The notes under the pieces are model-generated. The model saw nothing but the letters and a program-made list of their open reading frames with translations. It did not search any database and was not told where the DNA came from. 64,000 nt of DNA from Candidatus Eisenbergiella merdavium. Its GTDB lineage: Bacteria; Bacillota; Clostridia; Lachnospirales; Lachnospiraceae. The translations under genes were made by a program, and so were the position numbers. Location: assembly GCA_019119595.1 (NCBI GenBank), contig DWWS01000022.1, positions 1-64,000 on the forward strand, read 5' to 3'. Below are positions 18,617 to 27,195 of the stretch, piece after piece; positions within the stretch are counted from its first letter, which is position 1; each line of letters starts with the position of its first letter.

Positions 18617-18650
18617 GATCGGACGCAGGAAATCGCGCGCAGGGATTCGA

Positions 18651-19115
18651 TCAGATACGATTTTCCTTCTCCAGCCAGTCCAGGAAGGCTTCACAGCCTT
18701 CTACAATGTCGTTCCAGGCGGTATCGAAATCTCCGGTATACCACGGGTCGTCGATATCGCGCGGGCGGGCGGAGAAATCGAGCAGGCGGTGAATCTTATG
18801 ATCCGGGTCCCCGCCTGTGATGCGTTCGATGTTACGGATGTTGCAGCTCTCGGCCGCAAGGATATAGTCGTATTCCTCGTAGTCCCGGCGGGTGATCTGA
18901 CGGGCGGTCTTTCCGGAGGGGTCGATGCCATGCTGCAGAAGCTTGCGCCTTGCGGGCGGATAGACCGGATTCCCAATCTCCTCCCGGCTGGTGGCTGCGG
19001 ACGCGATCTGGAACAGGTCGGAAATGCCGCGTCTGGCTGTCATGTCCTTCAGGATGAACTCGGACATGGGGGAACGGCAGATGTTGCCGTGGCAAATAAA
19101 TAGTATTTTTATCAT
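18651..19115 (-). CDS. Low-molecular-weight protein tyrosine phosphatase; element docking gene
   Basis: The 154-residue enzyme has the P-loop CHGNICRS with nucleophile C8 and R14, and the acid loop DDPWYTGD. The gene is intact, but the bases coding for its first ten codons are the end of the adjacent mobile element. Truncated copies of the same 5' end lie at 28850-28969 and 50941-50985. Its present ribosome site (AAGGGAT) and any promoter therefore come from element 1, whose integrase gene is read toward it across a 160-base gap. Confidence 0.93.
   Translation of the reverse strand: MIKILFICHGNICRSPMSEFILKDMTARRGISDLFQIASAATSREEIGNPVYPPARRKLLQHGIDPSGKTARQITRRDYEEYDYILAAESCNIRNIERITGGDPDHKIHRLLDFSARPRDIDDPWYTGDFDTAWNDIVEGCEAFLDWLEKENRI
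19085..19097. other. Attachment site copy A (left end of element 1)
   Basis: TGCCGTGGCAAAT is the core shared with copies at 28939-28951 (identical) and 50955-50967 (one base differs). Read on the minus strand it codes for Ile-Cys-His-Gly of the PTP P-loop. To the left all sequence is the PTP gene body; to the right it is element DNA. Confidence 0.8.
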
Positions 19116-19241
19116 ATCTCTTATATCCCTTCATAAGCCTTCAAACCTTGATATTACGGGCTTTCCGGCGCTTTTTTCGATTTTTTGGTTTTGCCCTAAA
19201 CTCACGCAATTCTATGTAAATCTACGCAAATTCACGGGCAA

Positions 19242-19265
19242 ATGGTGTAGTAATTGGTGTAGTAA
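19242..19265. repeat. Integrase arm-type repeat, left end of element 1
   Basis: GGTGTAGTA occurs twice here in a 24-base block, and almost the same block occurs at 28855-28877 at the right end. Short direct repeats at both ends of a Tn916-type element are the expected arm sites for the integrase N-terminal domain. Confidence 0.55.
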
Positions 19266-19277
19266 CTCGGTTCCATT

Positions 19278-20477
19278 TCAACCTGATTTTCTCTGCTTTA
19301 CCGGCGCGCTGACTTCCTTTAGGTCTATGATTTTCGCCATCTGCTCCGCCGCCCGGTCATAGCTTGCATGGGTGTAGACGTTCAGCGTCACTCCCACATC
19401 AGAGTGTCCCATCACATACTGCAACGTCTTTATATCCATACCGGCGTTTGCCATATTGGTACAAAATGTATGGCGGAACACATGGGGCGTAATGTGCGGC
19501 AGCGGTCTATCCGGGTGCAATTTTCTGTACTTCTTCATCGCCCAGCGCATTTCATTCTCAATATGCAATGCAACTTTGGGCTTATCGTCCTTATCCAGCA
19601 GCAGAAAACCGCTGTACCCGTCTACCATGATTTCAGTCTTTACCTTTTTGCGGCGTGCAAGGATATTTTTCAGACTTTGGTACACTTCCTCTGTCATGGG
19701 GATAAAACGGCAGCCACATTCCGTCTTGGTTTTCTCAACGTAATATTTCCCGCCCCGCTCCCGGACAAGCTGGTGGTCTACCCGGATTCTCCGATTTTCA
19801 AAATCCAAATCACTTTTTGTCAATCCGCAAAACTCGCTGACACGCATACCGGTTCCCAGCAGCACGACAAACTCATCATAATATTTTGTATAGGTTTTGT
19901 CCTCCCGGATAAAATCCATCCAAATCTTCTGCTGTTCCTCGGTCATGGCAATCCGCTTTTGTGAATCGTTAGGAACAACGTCCACTAATTTGAAGTCAAA
20001 GGGATTTCTACGGATAATGTCCTCATTGTACGCCATCTGAAAAGCCGGTTTGACAACGCCCCGGACGCTAGTAATGGTGCTGTACCCTTTCCCATCGTTG
20101 TGAAGTTTCATAATCCACTGCTGTGCGTCTGATACCTTAATGTCCCGTATCTGCCGGTTTCCAAAATCTTCTTTCTTAATCAGGTTCAAGACAAAATTGT
20201 AACCGACTTTGGTATTGTAGCGCACGCCCTGTTTCAAACTGATATAGCGTTCCAAAAGGGCAATCACGGTAATGTTGCCTGCGGCATAGTCAATGCCGTC
20301 GTCAAGCTGCCGCTGAATTTCTTTTTCCTTTTCCCGCAGTTCCTTCAAATCAGAGGAATAAATGGTCTGTCGTTTTCCTCGAATGTCTGTATAGCGATAC
20401 TGATAAATCAGGTCTTTTCTCTGGCTCTCTCCTGTCCGCAGGATTCTTCCTTTATAGTCTTTTCGTTTCTCGGACAC
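19278..20477 (-). CDS. int: Tn916-type tyrosine integrase
   Basis: The 399-residue integrase starts at a GTG (20477) after GGAAAGGAGTTTGACA, and its N-terminus SEKRKDYKGRILRTGESQRKD matches Int of Tn916. It has an arm-binding domain, a core-binding domain and a catalytic domain with R (GTGMRVSEFCGL), HxxR (HVFRHTFC), H (MGHSDVGVTLN) and Y (VYTHASYD). All catalytic residues are present. It should insert element 1 at the PTP core. Its transcription points to the PTP gene. Confidence 0.95.
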   Translation of the reverse strand: MSEKRKDYKGRILRTGESQRKDLIYQYRYTDIRGKRQTIYSSDLKELREKEKEIQRQLDDGIDYAAGNITVIALLERYISLKQGVRYNTKVGYNFVLNLIKKEDFGNRQIRDIKVSDAQQWIMKLHNDGKGYSTITSVRGVVKPAFQMAYNEDIIRRNPFDFKLVDVVPNDSQKRIAMTEEQQKIWMDFIREDKTYTKYYDEFVVLLGTGMRVSEFCGLTKSDLDFENRRIRVDHQLVRERGGKYYVEKTKTECGCRFIPMTEEVYQSLKNILARRKKVKTEIMVDGYSGFLLLDKDDKPKVALHIENEMRWAMKKYRKLHPDRPLPHITPHVFRHTFCTNMANAGMDIKTLQYVMGHSDVGVTLNVYTHASYDRAAEQMAKIIDLKEVSAPVKQRKSG

Positions 20478-20562
20478 TGTCAAACTCCTTTCCGTGATGG
20501 AAAGAGCCTTGATATGACACATTCATTGTATCATATCAAAGGGCTTTTTCACATCACAAATT

Positions 20563-20757
20563 TTAGATGGAATACTCTTGCTCAATGTATTTATCAAACA
20601 GACGGCGTTTTATCAGACGCTTGCTCCCTACCCACAAGACAAAACGACAATCCTGCTCACTGGTAAGGTCACGCAGCTTGTTAATACCGATTCCCGAATA
20701 CGCCGCAGCCTCTTCTAATGTCAAATTACTCTTTTCCCAAATCGGGACTTCTTTCAT
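20563..20757 (-). CDS. xis: Excisionase, Tn916 Xis type
   Basis: The 64-residue winged-helix protein reads VPIWEKSNLTLEEAAAYSGI, then GSKRLIKRRLFDKYIEQ, which is the Tn916 Xis family pattern. The start at 20757 follows GGAAAGGAGAACTGCCT. It lies 85 bases upstream of int and steers recombination toward excision. Confidence 0.92.
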   Translation of the reverse strand: MKEVPIWEKSNLTLEEAAAYSGIGINKLRDLTSEQDCRFVLWVGSKRLIKRRLFDKYIEQEYSI

Positions 20758-21608
20758 AGGCAGTTCTCCTTTCCTCCGGCTAACAGCGTTTTTAATCGTT
20801 CCAGCTTGCTCTGCGCTTTCCCCTTGCGGAAGTTCCCGCCGGTAAAGCGGACAGGCGGACACATCTCAATCAGCCGGTCATAAATCCGGGCGTGGGCGGT
20901 GTCCTTTGGGTGCTGTAATTCCTGCAAGGTTAGGTTGGTGGTAACGATTAAGGGCTTGCCGCTGCGGTAGCGGCTGTCAATGACGTTGTAAACCTGCTCT
21001 AAGCCGTATTCCGTCCCGCGCTCCATGCCAAAATCGTCAATGATAAGCAGGTGGTAGCGGCAAAGGCGGGAAATGTACTCGTTCCTGCCCTCAAAGCTGG
21101 CGGCAAGGTCGTTTAGGATAGCGGCAAAGTTGGTCATGTAGACGGGGATTTCTTTCTCCATGAGGGCGTTGGCAATACAGCCCGCAAGGTAGCTTTTGCC
21201 GGTGCCGACGCTCCCCCAAAACAGGCAGCCCAGATTTTCTGCGTACTCCCGTTCCCATTCCTCCACATACCGGCGGGCGGTGGCGGTCTGCGGGTTCTGG
21301 CCGTTGTCGTTCTCAAATGTCCAGCCCCGCATGGTCTGGTCGGGAAAGCCCCGGCGTTTCAATTCCTCTACGGCGTCAAGGTGGCGGCGGCGTTCCTCGG
21401 CGGCCTGCCGTTCCTCCCGGATTTTCCGCTGGCAGTCGCACTCTGCCGGGTGGCGGTCACGCCCGAACAGCGTCTTTCCCTCCCGGAAATAGGATTCTTT
21501 GGGCTTACGGCACTTGCCGCAGTACAGTAAACCGTCCTCGCCGGTGTAGTCCTCCGGCTCCGGGGCGGCGGTCATGGTTTCAATCATTTCTGGATATGTG
21601 GCGTTCAT
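20754..21608 (-). CDS. DnaC/IstB-like ATP-binding helicase loader
   Basis: The 284-residue AAA+ protein has a Cys-rich N-terminus (LLYCGKCRKPKE and AECDCQRKI), which may bind zinc, then Walker A GSVGTGKSYLAG, Walker B LLIIDDFGMERG, and a sensor region VTTNLTLQEL. The start at 21608 follows GGAAGGAGAGAGCCT. It overlaps xis by four bases and repA by four bases, so all three are coupled. It probably loads a host helicase for replication of the excised circle. Confidence 0.88.
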   Translation of the reverse strand: MNATYPEMIETMTAAPEPEDYTGEDGLLYCGKCRKPKESYFREGKTLFGRDRHPAECDCQRKIREERQAAEERRRHLDAVEELKRRGFPDQTMRGWTFENDNGQNPQTATARRYVEEWEREYAENLGCLFWGSVGTGKSYLAGCIANALMEKEIPVYMTNFAAILNDLAASFEGRNEYISRLCRYHLLIIDDFGMERGTEYGLEQVYNVIDSRYRSGKPLIVTTNLTLQELQHPKDTAHARIYDRLIEMCPPVRFTGGNFRKGKAQSKLERLKTLLAGGKENCL

Positions 21609-22345
21609 AGGCTCTCTCCTTCCTCGCATGAGTAGTCCGGCAGGCCGGTTCCGGCTCCCTTTTTGTCATTGTCCGCCCATATCCGCAGGGCGGCGGCGTA
21701 GTTCTGATAGGTTTTCCCGTTAGCGGCAAGGTAGCGGCTCATTTCCTCGATAAGCCGTTCCAGCCTGTCCGGGAAGTCGGCCTGCAACTTGGCGTACTCG
21801 GTTTCTGACAGATAGATATTTCCATAGCGGCCATAGGCGGGGGCGGGCGGCTCCCCACTCACTCCCATTGTTTGGCTCTCTGTAAGGTTGTTTATAGTAG
21901 TTTGGTTAGGGTAAAGTTTTCTTTGTGTCATATCTAAAGTTTTCTTTACATCATCTGTAAAGTTTTCTTTAGGACTGATATAAAGTTTTTCATAGGTCAT
22001 AGGTAAAGAAATCTTTAGGACTGGCGGCAGTTTCACATACAGCCGGTTGGGTGCAGAAAAGCCGCTCCGTTCCCGCTCTAAAAGCCCCGCCATATCCAGT
22101 TCCTTTAGTGCGCTCTGGACGGTCATGGTGCTTTTGTCCAGTATCTCCGCTATCTCTGCGACGGGATAGAACACATAAATCCTGCCCTCGTCGTCCTGCC
22201 AGCCGTTCTTCTGTGACAGGGTGGAACGGTCTAACAGCAGCGCATACAGCAGCTTGGCGGTCTGGGAGATGTCCATTTTCAGCAGGAAACGGGGATAGGG
22301 CAGGTAGGGCGGCAGCTTTGTTTCGGCTGTGATATATTCAGCGAT
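21605..22345 (-). CDS. RepA-type replication initiator (no standard start codon)
   Basis: The conserved part begins IAEYITAETKLPPYLPYPRF, followed by the RepA_N core (AKLLYALLLDRSTLSQKNGW and a winged helix VAEIAEILDKSTMTVQSALKELD). An AAAGGGGG ribosome site lies about ten bases before an ATC at 22343-22345, where an ATG would be expected. The only in-frame ATG upstream (22489) has no ribosome site and would overlap the VLP gene. Either ATC is used or the gene is silenced. About 246 residues; C-terminal half variable. Confidence 0.75.
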   Translation of the reverse strand: MAEYITAETKLPPYLPYPRFLLKMDISQTAKLLYALLLDRSTLSQKNGWQDDEGRIYVFYPVAEIAEILDKSTMTVQSALKELDMAGLLERERSGFSAPNRLYVKLPPVLKISLPMTYEKLYISPKENFTDDVKKTLDMTQRKLYPNQTTINNLTESQTMGVSGEPPAPAYGRYGNIYLSETEYAKLQADFPDRLERLIEEMSRYLAANGKTYQNYAAALRIWADNDKKGAGTGLPDYSCEEGESL

Positions 22346-22538
22346 AAGGGTCGCCCCCTTTCCCGGCGGGCGGCTTTGCCCTCTTGGAAACAAAGGGCGG
22401 GCAGTCGATAATGGTCGCCCGGAAACTCTGCTTACAGGTGCGGCGGCACTTGCGGCAAAGGGGATTGTATGTGATACGGTTGCGCTCATTGAGGAAAAAC
22501 GCCCATTCCTGCTTGCGTTTCTTACTCATTCTCGGCAT
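22338..22538 (-). CDS. Cysteine-rich VLP-domain protein
   Basis: The 66-residue basic protein MPRMSKKRKQEWAFFLNERN continues with CRKCRRTCKQSF and a later DCPPF, giving four cysteines likely to bind zinc. This matches the small Cys_rich_VLP family found next to relaxase and replication genes in Clostridia elements. Its function is unknown. It ends inside the repA start region, overlapping by eight bases, so translation may be coupled. Confidence 0.8.
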   Translation of the reverse strand: MPRMSKKRKQEWAFFLNERNRITYNPLCRKCRRTCKQSFRATIIDCPPFVSKRAKPPAGKGGDPYR

Positions 22539-22721
22539 AACGGCTCCTTTCTGCCGTTCCTATCGGGGTAATGGGATAGGCGGCGTTTTGTGTATCGTTT
22601 CGGTGTCATTTTCAAGGTTTTTCTGCCCTGTACGCCCCTTGAAAAAGCCGGGTGGTATTGCGGATAGGGGAAGTACCGGCAGTCTGTTTTGTAGGTTCTC
22701 GGTATCAGTCCGGGGCGGTTT

Positions 22722-24347
22722 TTATCGGTCTAAATCCTGCCGCCTGCCGCGCTGCGGCTCATTCCGGCGTAACATCTGGTCGATATTGCCCTTGACGGTC
22801 TGAAGGTGGCGGACGCGCTCTTTCTGCTCCCGGTAGTCGTGATACAGCCCGTCTTTCTGGACGATAAGCCCCTCAATCTCGGCCCGCAACGCTTTCCGGG
22901 CAGGCAGCTTGGAAATGCCATGCTCCCGGAAATACCGGGCGGCTGCGTCGGCTATGATAAATTCGCTTTCGTGTGCCTGCCGGTAAGCTGTGCGGGCTTT
23001 CTCGGACTTCTGGGCTTTCAGCCCGTCCCGGACAGGCTTGGTCTTGGCAAAGGCCAGCACTTGCCGCTGTAACTCCTTTTTCCCGGCCAGCCGGGTTTCC
23101 AGCTTTTTCAGTTCCCCGGAAACCTCCCGCAGTTCCGCATGGGCGGCGGCAAGGGCTGTTTCCAGTTCTTCCGGGGAAGTAAAGCCGTACTCCTGGTAGG
23201 CGTTCAGCGTCGCCGCCATTTGTTTGAGGTTGTGCATGGTCGCCCACTTCTCATAGCCGCGCCCCTTGCCCTCGGACAGTTTCTTTTGAATGTCGATAAG
23301 CCGCTGCAAGCTGTCCTGTTCCGGGGCGGTTTTGGCGGCTTTTGTGGGCTGTGGACGGCCTTTTCCGGCGTGAGGGTATTCCGCTATGGCTGCGGGCTGT
23401 TCGGCGGCTCTGGCGGCGTTCTGTTCCAAAACGGCAAGGACGGCGGCGCGGTCAAAATCGTCCCCTAACTTCCTGGCGGTAATGGGCTTTGTCCTGTCTG
23501 GCGTGAGATAGGACAGCCGCCCCCGGCTCTCCTTGACGGTCACGCCGGTTTCCAGTAGCTTTTCGGAAAATCCCGCAAAAGAGGTGGACGCGGACAGGGC
23601 GGCGCGGATAGCCTGCCGCAGCTTGTCCTTATCGGTTTCAAACTTGGTCTGCCGGGGCGTGATACCGTCCGCAATCATGGGGGCGTTCTTCTTATTAAGG
23701 GCAAGCTGCCCTTTCTTCCGCGCCCAGTATTCCCGGTCTGTGACGCGGTTCTTGCTGCCGTTCAAGAGGTCTATCTGGTAAAGCCCCTCCCGGTGGCACA
23801 TCTCCATAACCTCGGCTTTGAAGTAGCGCATGGCAGCGTCGGTACAGCGGTGCTTACAGCCGTCCTTTGTGTCCGCCGGTCTGTCCATGTAGGGCAGGAA
23901 CGGGACTTCCTCTATCCGCAGGCTGTTAATGACGATATGCACATGAATGTTGCCGCTGTGGTTATGCCCGTCCGGGTGGGTGCATACAAGGGCTTGGTGG
24001 CCGGGGAAATGCTCCCGGCAAAACTGTTCGCCTAATTCCTGCGCCCGGTCTACGGTCAAGCCATTGTCCGGGCCGTCGCGGGGGTCAAAGCTGATGATAT
24101 AGTGGTGGCTCTTTACGTCCTCCCGCCGCTGGTTCTTCCCATAGCGGAGATTGGAGCGCATACAGGCAACGGCAAAATCCTCCCCGACGCAGTTCAGCGT
24201 AGACAGCCGGTAGTCCTCGCGGGGAATGAGCCGCCCGTTTTCATCAAGGACGGGTTTCATGGTAAACTCGTCATGCTCGAACATGAGGTAACGCTCGGCG
24301 GCTCCGTAGTCGGCGTTTTTAGAGTTGATATGTTTGAGAGTTGCCAA
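22722..24347 (-). CDS. Relaxase/mobilization nuclease
   Basis: The TTG at 24347 is chosen because AGGTGACG lies eight bases before it and the product then begins MATLKHINSKNADYGAAERY, as usual in this family. The nick-site histidine motif reads HPDGHNHSGNIHVHIVINS, the HUH-type metal site. A long coiled-coil-rich C-terminus with TOPRIM-like absence follows (541 residues). It nicks oriT, presumably in the 24.7-25.4 kb gap, with MobC as accessory. The gene overlaps mobC by 29 bases. Confidence 0.9.
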   Translation of the reverse strand: MATLKHINSKNADYGAAERYLMFEHDEFTMKPVLDENGRLIPREDYRLSTLNCVGEDFAVACMRSNLRYGKNQRREDVKSHHYIISFDPRDGPDNGLTVDRAQELGEQFCREHFPGHQALVCTHPDGHNHSGNIHVHIVINSLRIEEVPFLPYMDRPADTKDGCKHRCTDAAMRYFKAEVMEMCHREGLYQIDLLNGSKNRVTDREYWARKKGQLALNKKNAPMIADGITPRQTKFETDKDKLRQAIRAALSASTSFAGFSEKLLETGVTVKESRGRLSYLTPDRTKPITARKLGDDFDRAAVLAVLEQNAARAAEQPAAIAEYPHAGKGRPQPTKAAKTAPEQDSLQRLIDIQKKLSEGKGRGYEKWATMHNLKQMAATLNAYQEYGFTSPEELETALAAAHAELREVSGELKKLETRLAGKKELQRQVLAFAKTKPVRDGLKAQKSEKARTAYRQAHESEFIIADAAARYFREHGISKLPARKALRAEIEGLIVQKDGLYHDYREQKERVRHLQTVKGNIDQMLRRNEPQRGRRQDLDR

Positions 24348-24717
24348 CAGCGTCACCTACTTTCTGTAAGACCTCGTATTTGAGGGCGGCAAGGTCGGAA
24401 ACGGCGGCGCGTACCTCACCGGACAGGGCGTTGTAGGGTGCGCCGTACTCGTTCAGATACCGGGCTATCTGGTTGAGGTTGCCGCCGATCCGCCCGTACT
24501 CGGCGGCTAACTTCCCGACGGCGGCCAGCAGTTCATCATTGACCGCCGACACATGGACAACGGGGCGTATGGTCGCCCGCCGTATGGCCTGCCGAAGAAA
24601 TTCGGACTGGCTGATACCGTAAGGGGCAAGCCGCTCTGTGAAGTCGGCGTATTCTTCCTCGGACAGCCGGGTTTTCACAACGCGGCTGCGGTGGGGCGTG
24701 TTGTATTTCTTTCGCAT
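24319..24717 (-). CDS. Relaxosome accessory protein MobC
   Basis: The 132-residue protein begins after GGAGGTCACGACC. It has a ribbon-helix-helix-like N-terminus (RSRVVKTRLSEEEYADFTER) and the MobC C-terminal motif EYGRIGGNLNQIARYLNEYG. MobC proteins bind oriT and help the relaxase melt and nick it. It is the first gene of the mobilization operon, facing the repeat-rich noncoding gap. Confidence 0.9.
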   Translation of the reverse strand: MRKKYNTPHRSRVVKTRLSEEEYADFTERLAPYGISQSEFLRQAIRRATIRPVVHVSAVNDELLAAVGKLAAEYGRIGGNLNQIARYLNEYGAPYNALSGEVRAAVSDLAALKYEVLQKVGDAVGNSQTYQL

Positions 24718-25471
24718 GGTCGTGACCTCCTTTCTTGCCGCATGAGCGCGGCGGGGATAAGCGGCACAAGCCGCCATAGCAGGGTTTGGGGAAGGCACTC
24801 CCCAACAAGTTTCCCGCAGGGGTAAAAGGCGCGGTAAGCGAATTTTGGTACTGTGGTAGAAACTTGCTCTAAGTAAGCCGCAGACTTCCCCTTATCCGGC
24901 ACATACCCCCCGGCGCGGGGGCGGGGAAAGCTGATACCGGCGGGAAATATCCGTCTGCGGTGGGGCGGGGCTGTGGTGTGCCGCCGTTCTTCCTTGCCAT
25001 AAAATGACACATGGAACAGGCGTTTCTACCCGCTGGCGGCGCAGTTTTTTCCTTTCCGCTAAAGTTACTGTTGAAACGGGTTTTTCTACCCGCTGATAGC
25101 GCAGCTTTTCCCCTTTCGCTAAAGATACAAATGAAACGGGCGTTTCTACCCGCTGTTCCTTGCATTACTATCAATCTGGCGGGGCGGTGTTCTGCCCGCT
25201 GTGCGGGGCTGTCTGAAAAATTTTCTCTCATTTCTTGTAGTTCCGGCGGCAGGGGAAAAGCCAATGCCAACAGAATGAAAATCCCTCCCTATTCCCTACA
25301 AACCATGAAAAAGGGAAAATGACGGGGATTTCATAAAATTTTTCTCTTTGTACCTAAAGACGGACAACTTTTCAAAATGCCAAATGGACGACAAAAAAAG
25401 CAGCAAATCTTTTCAGACTTACTGCTTTTCGCTGCCGCCGGTGGCGGTGGGATATTCAGTTGTATGCGGCG
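24718..25471. other. Noncoding region, probable oriT of element 1
   Basis: No gene is supported in these 754 bases. They lie directly upstream of mobC, where oriT is normally found, and contain the 60-bp direct repeats described separately. A GC-rich stretch at 24890-24990 contains CCCCCCGGCGCGGGGGCGGGG. The exact nick site cannot be read off. Confidence 0.5.
25015..25160. repeat. 60-bp direct repeats near oriT
   Basis: The block GAAACGGGCGTTTCTACCCG (with small changes) recurs with exact 60-base spacing at about 25015, 25075 and 25135. Each copy is itself a short palindrome (CGGGcgtttctaCCCG), and the first two are followed by CGCTAAAG at equal distance. The regular phase suggests binding sites for MobC, the relaxase or RepA. 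Confidence 0.7.
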
Positions 25472-25675
25472 TTATCTGCCAAACTCATATTTGAAAAGTG
25501 CGGTCAATAGCATTTCTGTAATGTAGTCCTCTGTGTCCCGGTCTACCCGCCCATCAACAAGAGAGTAATAACAGATAAGTCCTCGGTAATGCTGTAAAAC
25601 AGTGTTGACTGCCTCCGGCTCGCCGCTGGTGGCTTTTATGATTGTTTCGTAGGGAAGAAGTCGGCTATTCCTCAT
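25472..25675 (-). CDS. Small helix-turn-helix protein of conjugative elements
   Basis: The 67-residue protein reads LLPYETIIKATSGEPEAVN and HYRGLICYYSLVDGRVD, matching the short HTH proteins paired with a sigma-like factor in Tn916-type elements. The start at 25675 follows GGAGGGAATGGCGC and overlaps the end of the sigma gene by 11 bases. It may modulate that factor. Confidence 0.8.
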   Translation of the reverse strand: MRNSRLLPYETIIKATSGEPEAVNTVLQHYRGLICYYSLVDGRVDRDTEDYITEMLLTALFKYEFGR

Positions 25676-26111
25676 GCGCCATTCCCTCCATTTCCTCATA
25701 AAGCCGCTGTATAGACTTACGGATACGGCGGCCGGTCGCGCTGCGGCTGTGCCCGTATAGCTTGCCGATTTTCTCCTGTGAAATGCGGCGGTAAAAGGAC
25801 AGGTAAAGCATTTCCTGTTCTTCTACCGGCAGACGGGAGAGGGCTTGTACCAGTAGCCCATTGTTTAAGATAACGGTATCTCCGCAAAGGTGGACTATGT
25901 ATTCCTCGTCCGGCTCCGGGGCTTTGAAATATTCATCTGTTGTGCCTAAAGGGTGGTACTTTTCTTCTGTGAGGTATTCAAGGGATATTTCTCTTTTGTA
26001 TTTGCGGTTCCTTGTTCTGACGGCAGTACACATAGCGTTGCGGATAACGACTTTACAAAAAGCGTGGAACGTGTACTCGATATGCTCTTTGTATTCTTCC
26101 GTACAGGTCAT
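25665..26111 (-). CDS. Sigma-70-like factor of element 1
   Basis: The 148-residue protein has a region 2-like helix near the N-terminus (YTFHAFCKVVIRNAM) and a region 4 HTH (LSRLPVEEQEMLYLSFYRRISQEKIGKLYGHSRSATGRRIRKS region). It starts after AAAGGGGGAATTTCC. Factors of this kind, like Orf7 of Tn916, drive excision and transfer genes. It is coupled to the small HTH gene downstream. Confidence 0.82.
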   Translation of the reverse strand: MTCTEEYKEHIEYTFHAFCKVVIRNAMCTAVRTRNRKYKREISLEYLTEEKYHPLGTTDEYFKAPEPDEEYIVHLCGDTVILNNGLLVQALSRLPVEEQEMLYLSFYRRISQEKIGKLYGHSRSATGRRIRKSIQRLYEEMEGMAHEE

Positions 26112-26298
26112 GGAAATTCCCCCTTTCCTCAAAGGCTTGTGCATGGTTGACGGGCTACGTTTATGATAAACAGGGGGCGGCAGCACTTCTTGCTGTCGCC
26201 CCTTGATTACCCTCCTGCAAAGACGGGCGGGGCTGTCAACGGCGGCGCGGTAAGCGCCGTTCATCTTGACCGTTGACTGGCTCGGCTGAATTTGCTAC

Positions 26299-27180
26299 TT
26301 AACCTAACGATTTTAGACTATTCCGATATTCCATCATTTTCGTTTCATCTGTCGTGTCAATGACATACTGTAATTCGCGGATTATGGAATCACGTTCTTT
26401 TGGCAAGTATGCTGTTACAGGATAAAAATTTGATTTTGAATTAGCAAATAGATGTGTGCGTATCTGTAAGTTCTTTATGAAAATTTGTAATTCTTCTAAT
26501 CGTTCTTTTTCTCCCGCAGGAATAAACTTTCCTTCCTGTGCCATTTGGTATAATTCCGTATCTGGAAATAGAGTCAAAGAATCTACCGAAATAAAACGCG
26601 GATTTACTTTGCTGAATACTTTCGCGCTATTAACAGCATTTCGATAACCATTTCCTTTCCCGGCAAGTCCTGTCATATATACAAAATAGTATTCAATACC
26701 CGCCACATCTAATTTCCTGCATTGTTCAATCAATTCTTTTGCGGTATAGCCTTTATTCGCCAAAAGAAGTGTACTATCATCACCTGTTTCTGTTCCTATA
26801 CTCAAACCGTTAATACCTAATGCGTGTAATCTTCTAAGTTGCCATACTTTCTTGTTTTTTATATCACGAATACTTGAAAACATAGCTATCGTTTGACATT
26901 CTACAAGATAGTCATGGACTAATAATGCCCGCTCTGCTAATTTTTCGTAATTCATAGCAAAAGGGTTCGCGCCAGTCCAAAAAATGCGTCGTGCTGTTGG
27001 CTGATATTTTGCTAATTCTTTCAAATCCTCCTCAAATTCTTGTAATGGCGACATACGAAAACATTCATTTTTGTACAAGCTGCAAAACCTACATTTATTG
27101 TAAGTACAGCCTGACGTAACCTGTACGATAAATGAATTTGTTTCATAGGGTGGCCGCCATGTCCTACCAGTAAAATGCAA
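26299..27180 (-). CDS. Radical SAM protein, cargo copy 1
   Basis: The 293-residue radical SAM protein starts at a TTG (27180) after GGAGGATTTTAAC. The cluster cysteines are C25, C30 and C33 in GCTYNKCRFC, a CX4CX2C spacing instead of the usual CX3CX2C. The barrel continues with the glutamate/glycine strand GLSIGTETGDDSTLL. It is a paralogue of the next gene upstream, 15 bases away. The substrate is unknown; a modification enzyme or a tetrapyrrole-type oxidase are both possible. GC content is lower than in the mobilization genes, so it was acquired separately. Confidence 0.85.
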   Translation of the reverse strand: MHFTGRTWRPPYETNSFIVQVTSGCTYNKCRFCSLYKNECFRMSPLQEFEEDLKELAKYQPTARRIFWTGANPFAMNYEKLAERALLVHDYLVECQTIAMFSSIRDIKNKKVWQLRRLHALGINGLSIGTETGDDSTLLLANKGYTAKELIEQCRKLDVAGIEYYFVYMTGLAGKGNGYRNAVNSAKVFSKVNPRFISVDSLTLFPDTELYQMAQEGKFIPAGEKERLEELQIFIKNLQIRTHLFANSKSNFYPVTAYLPKERDSIIRELQYVIDTTDETKMMEYRNSLKSLG

Positions 27181-27195
27181 GGTTAAAATCCTCCT

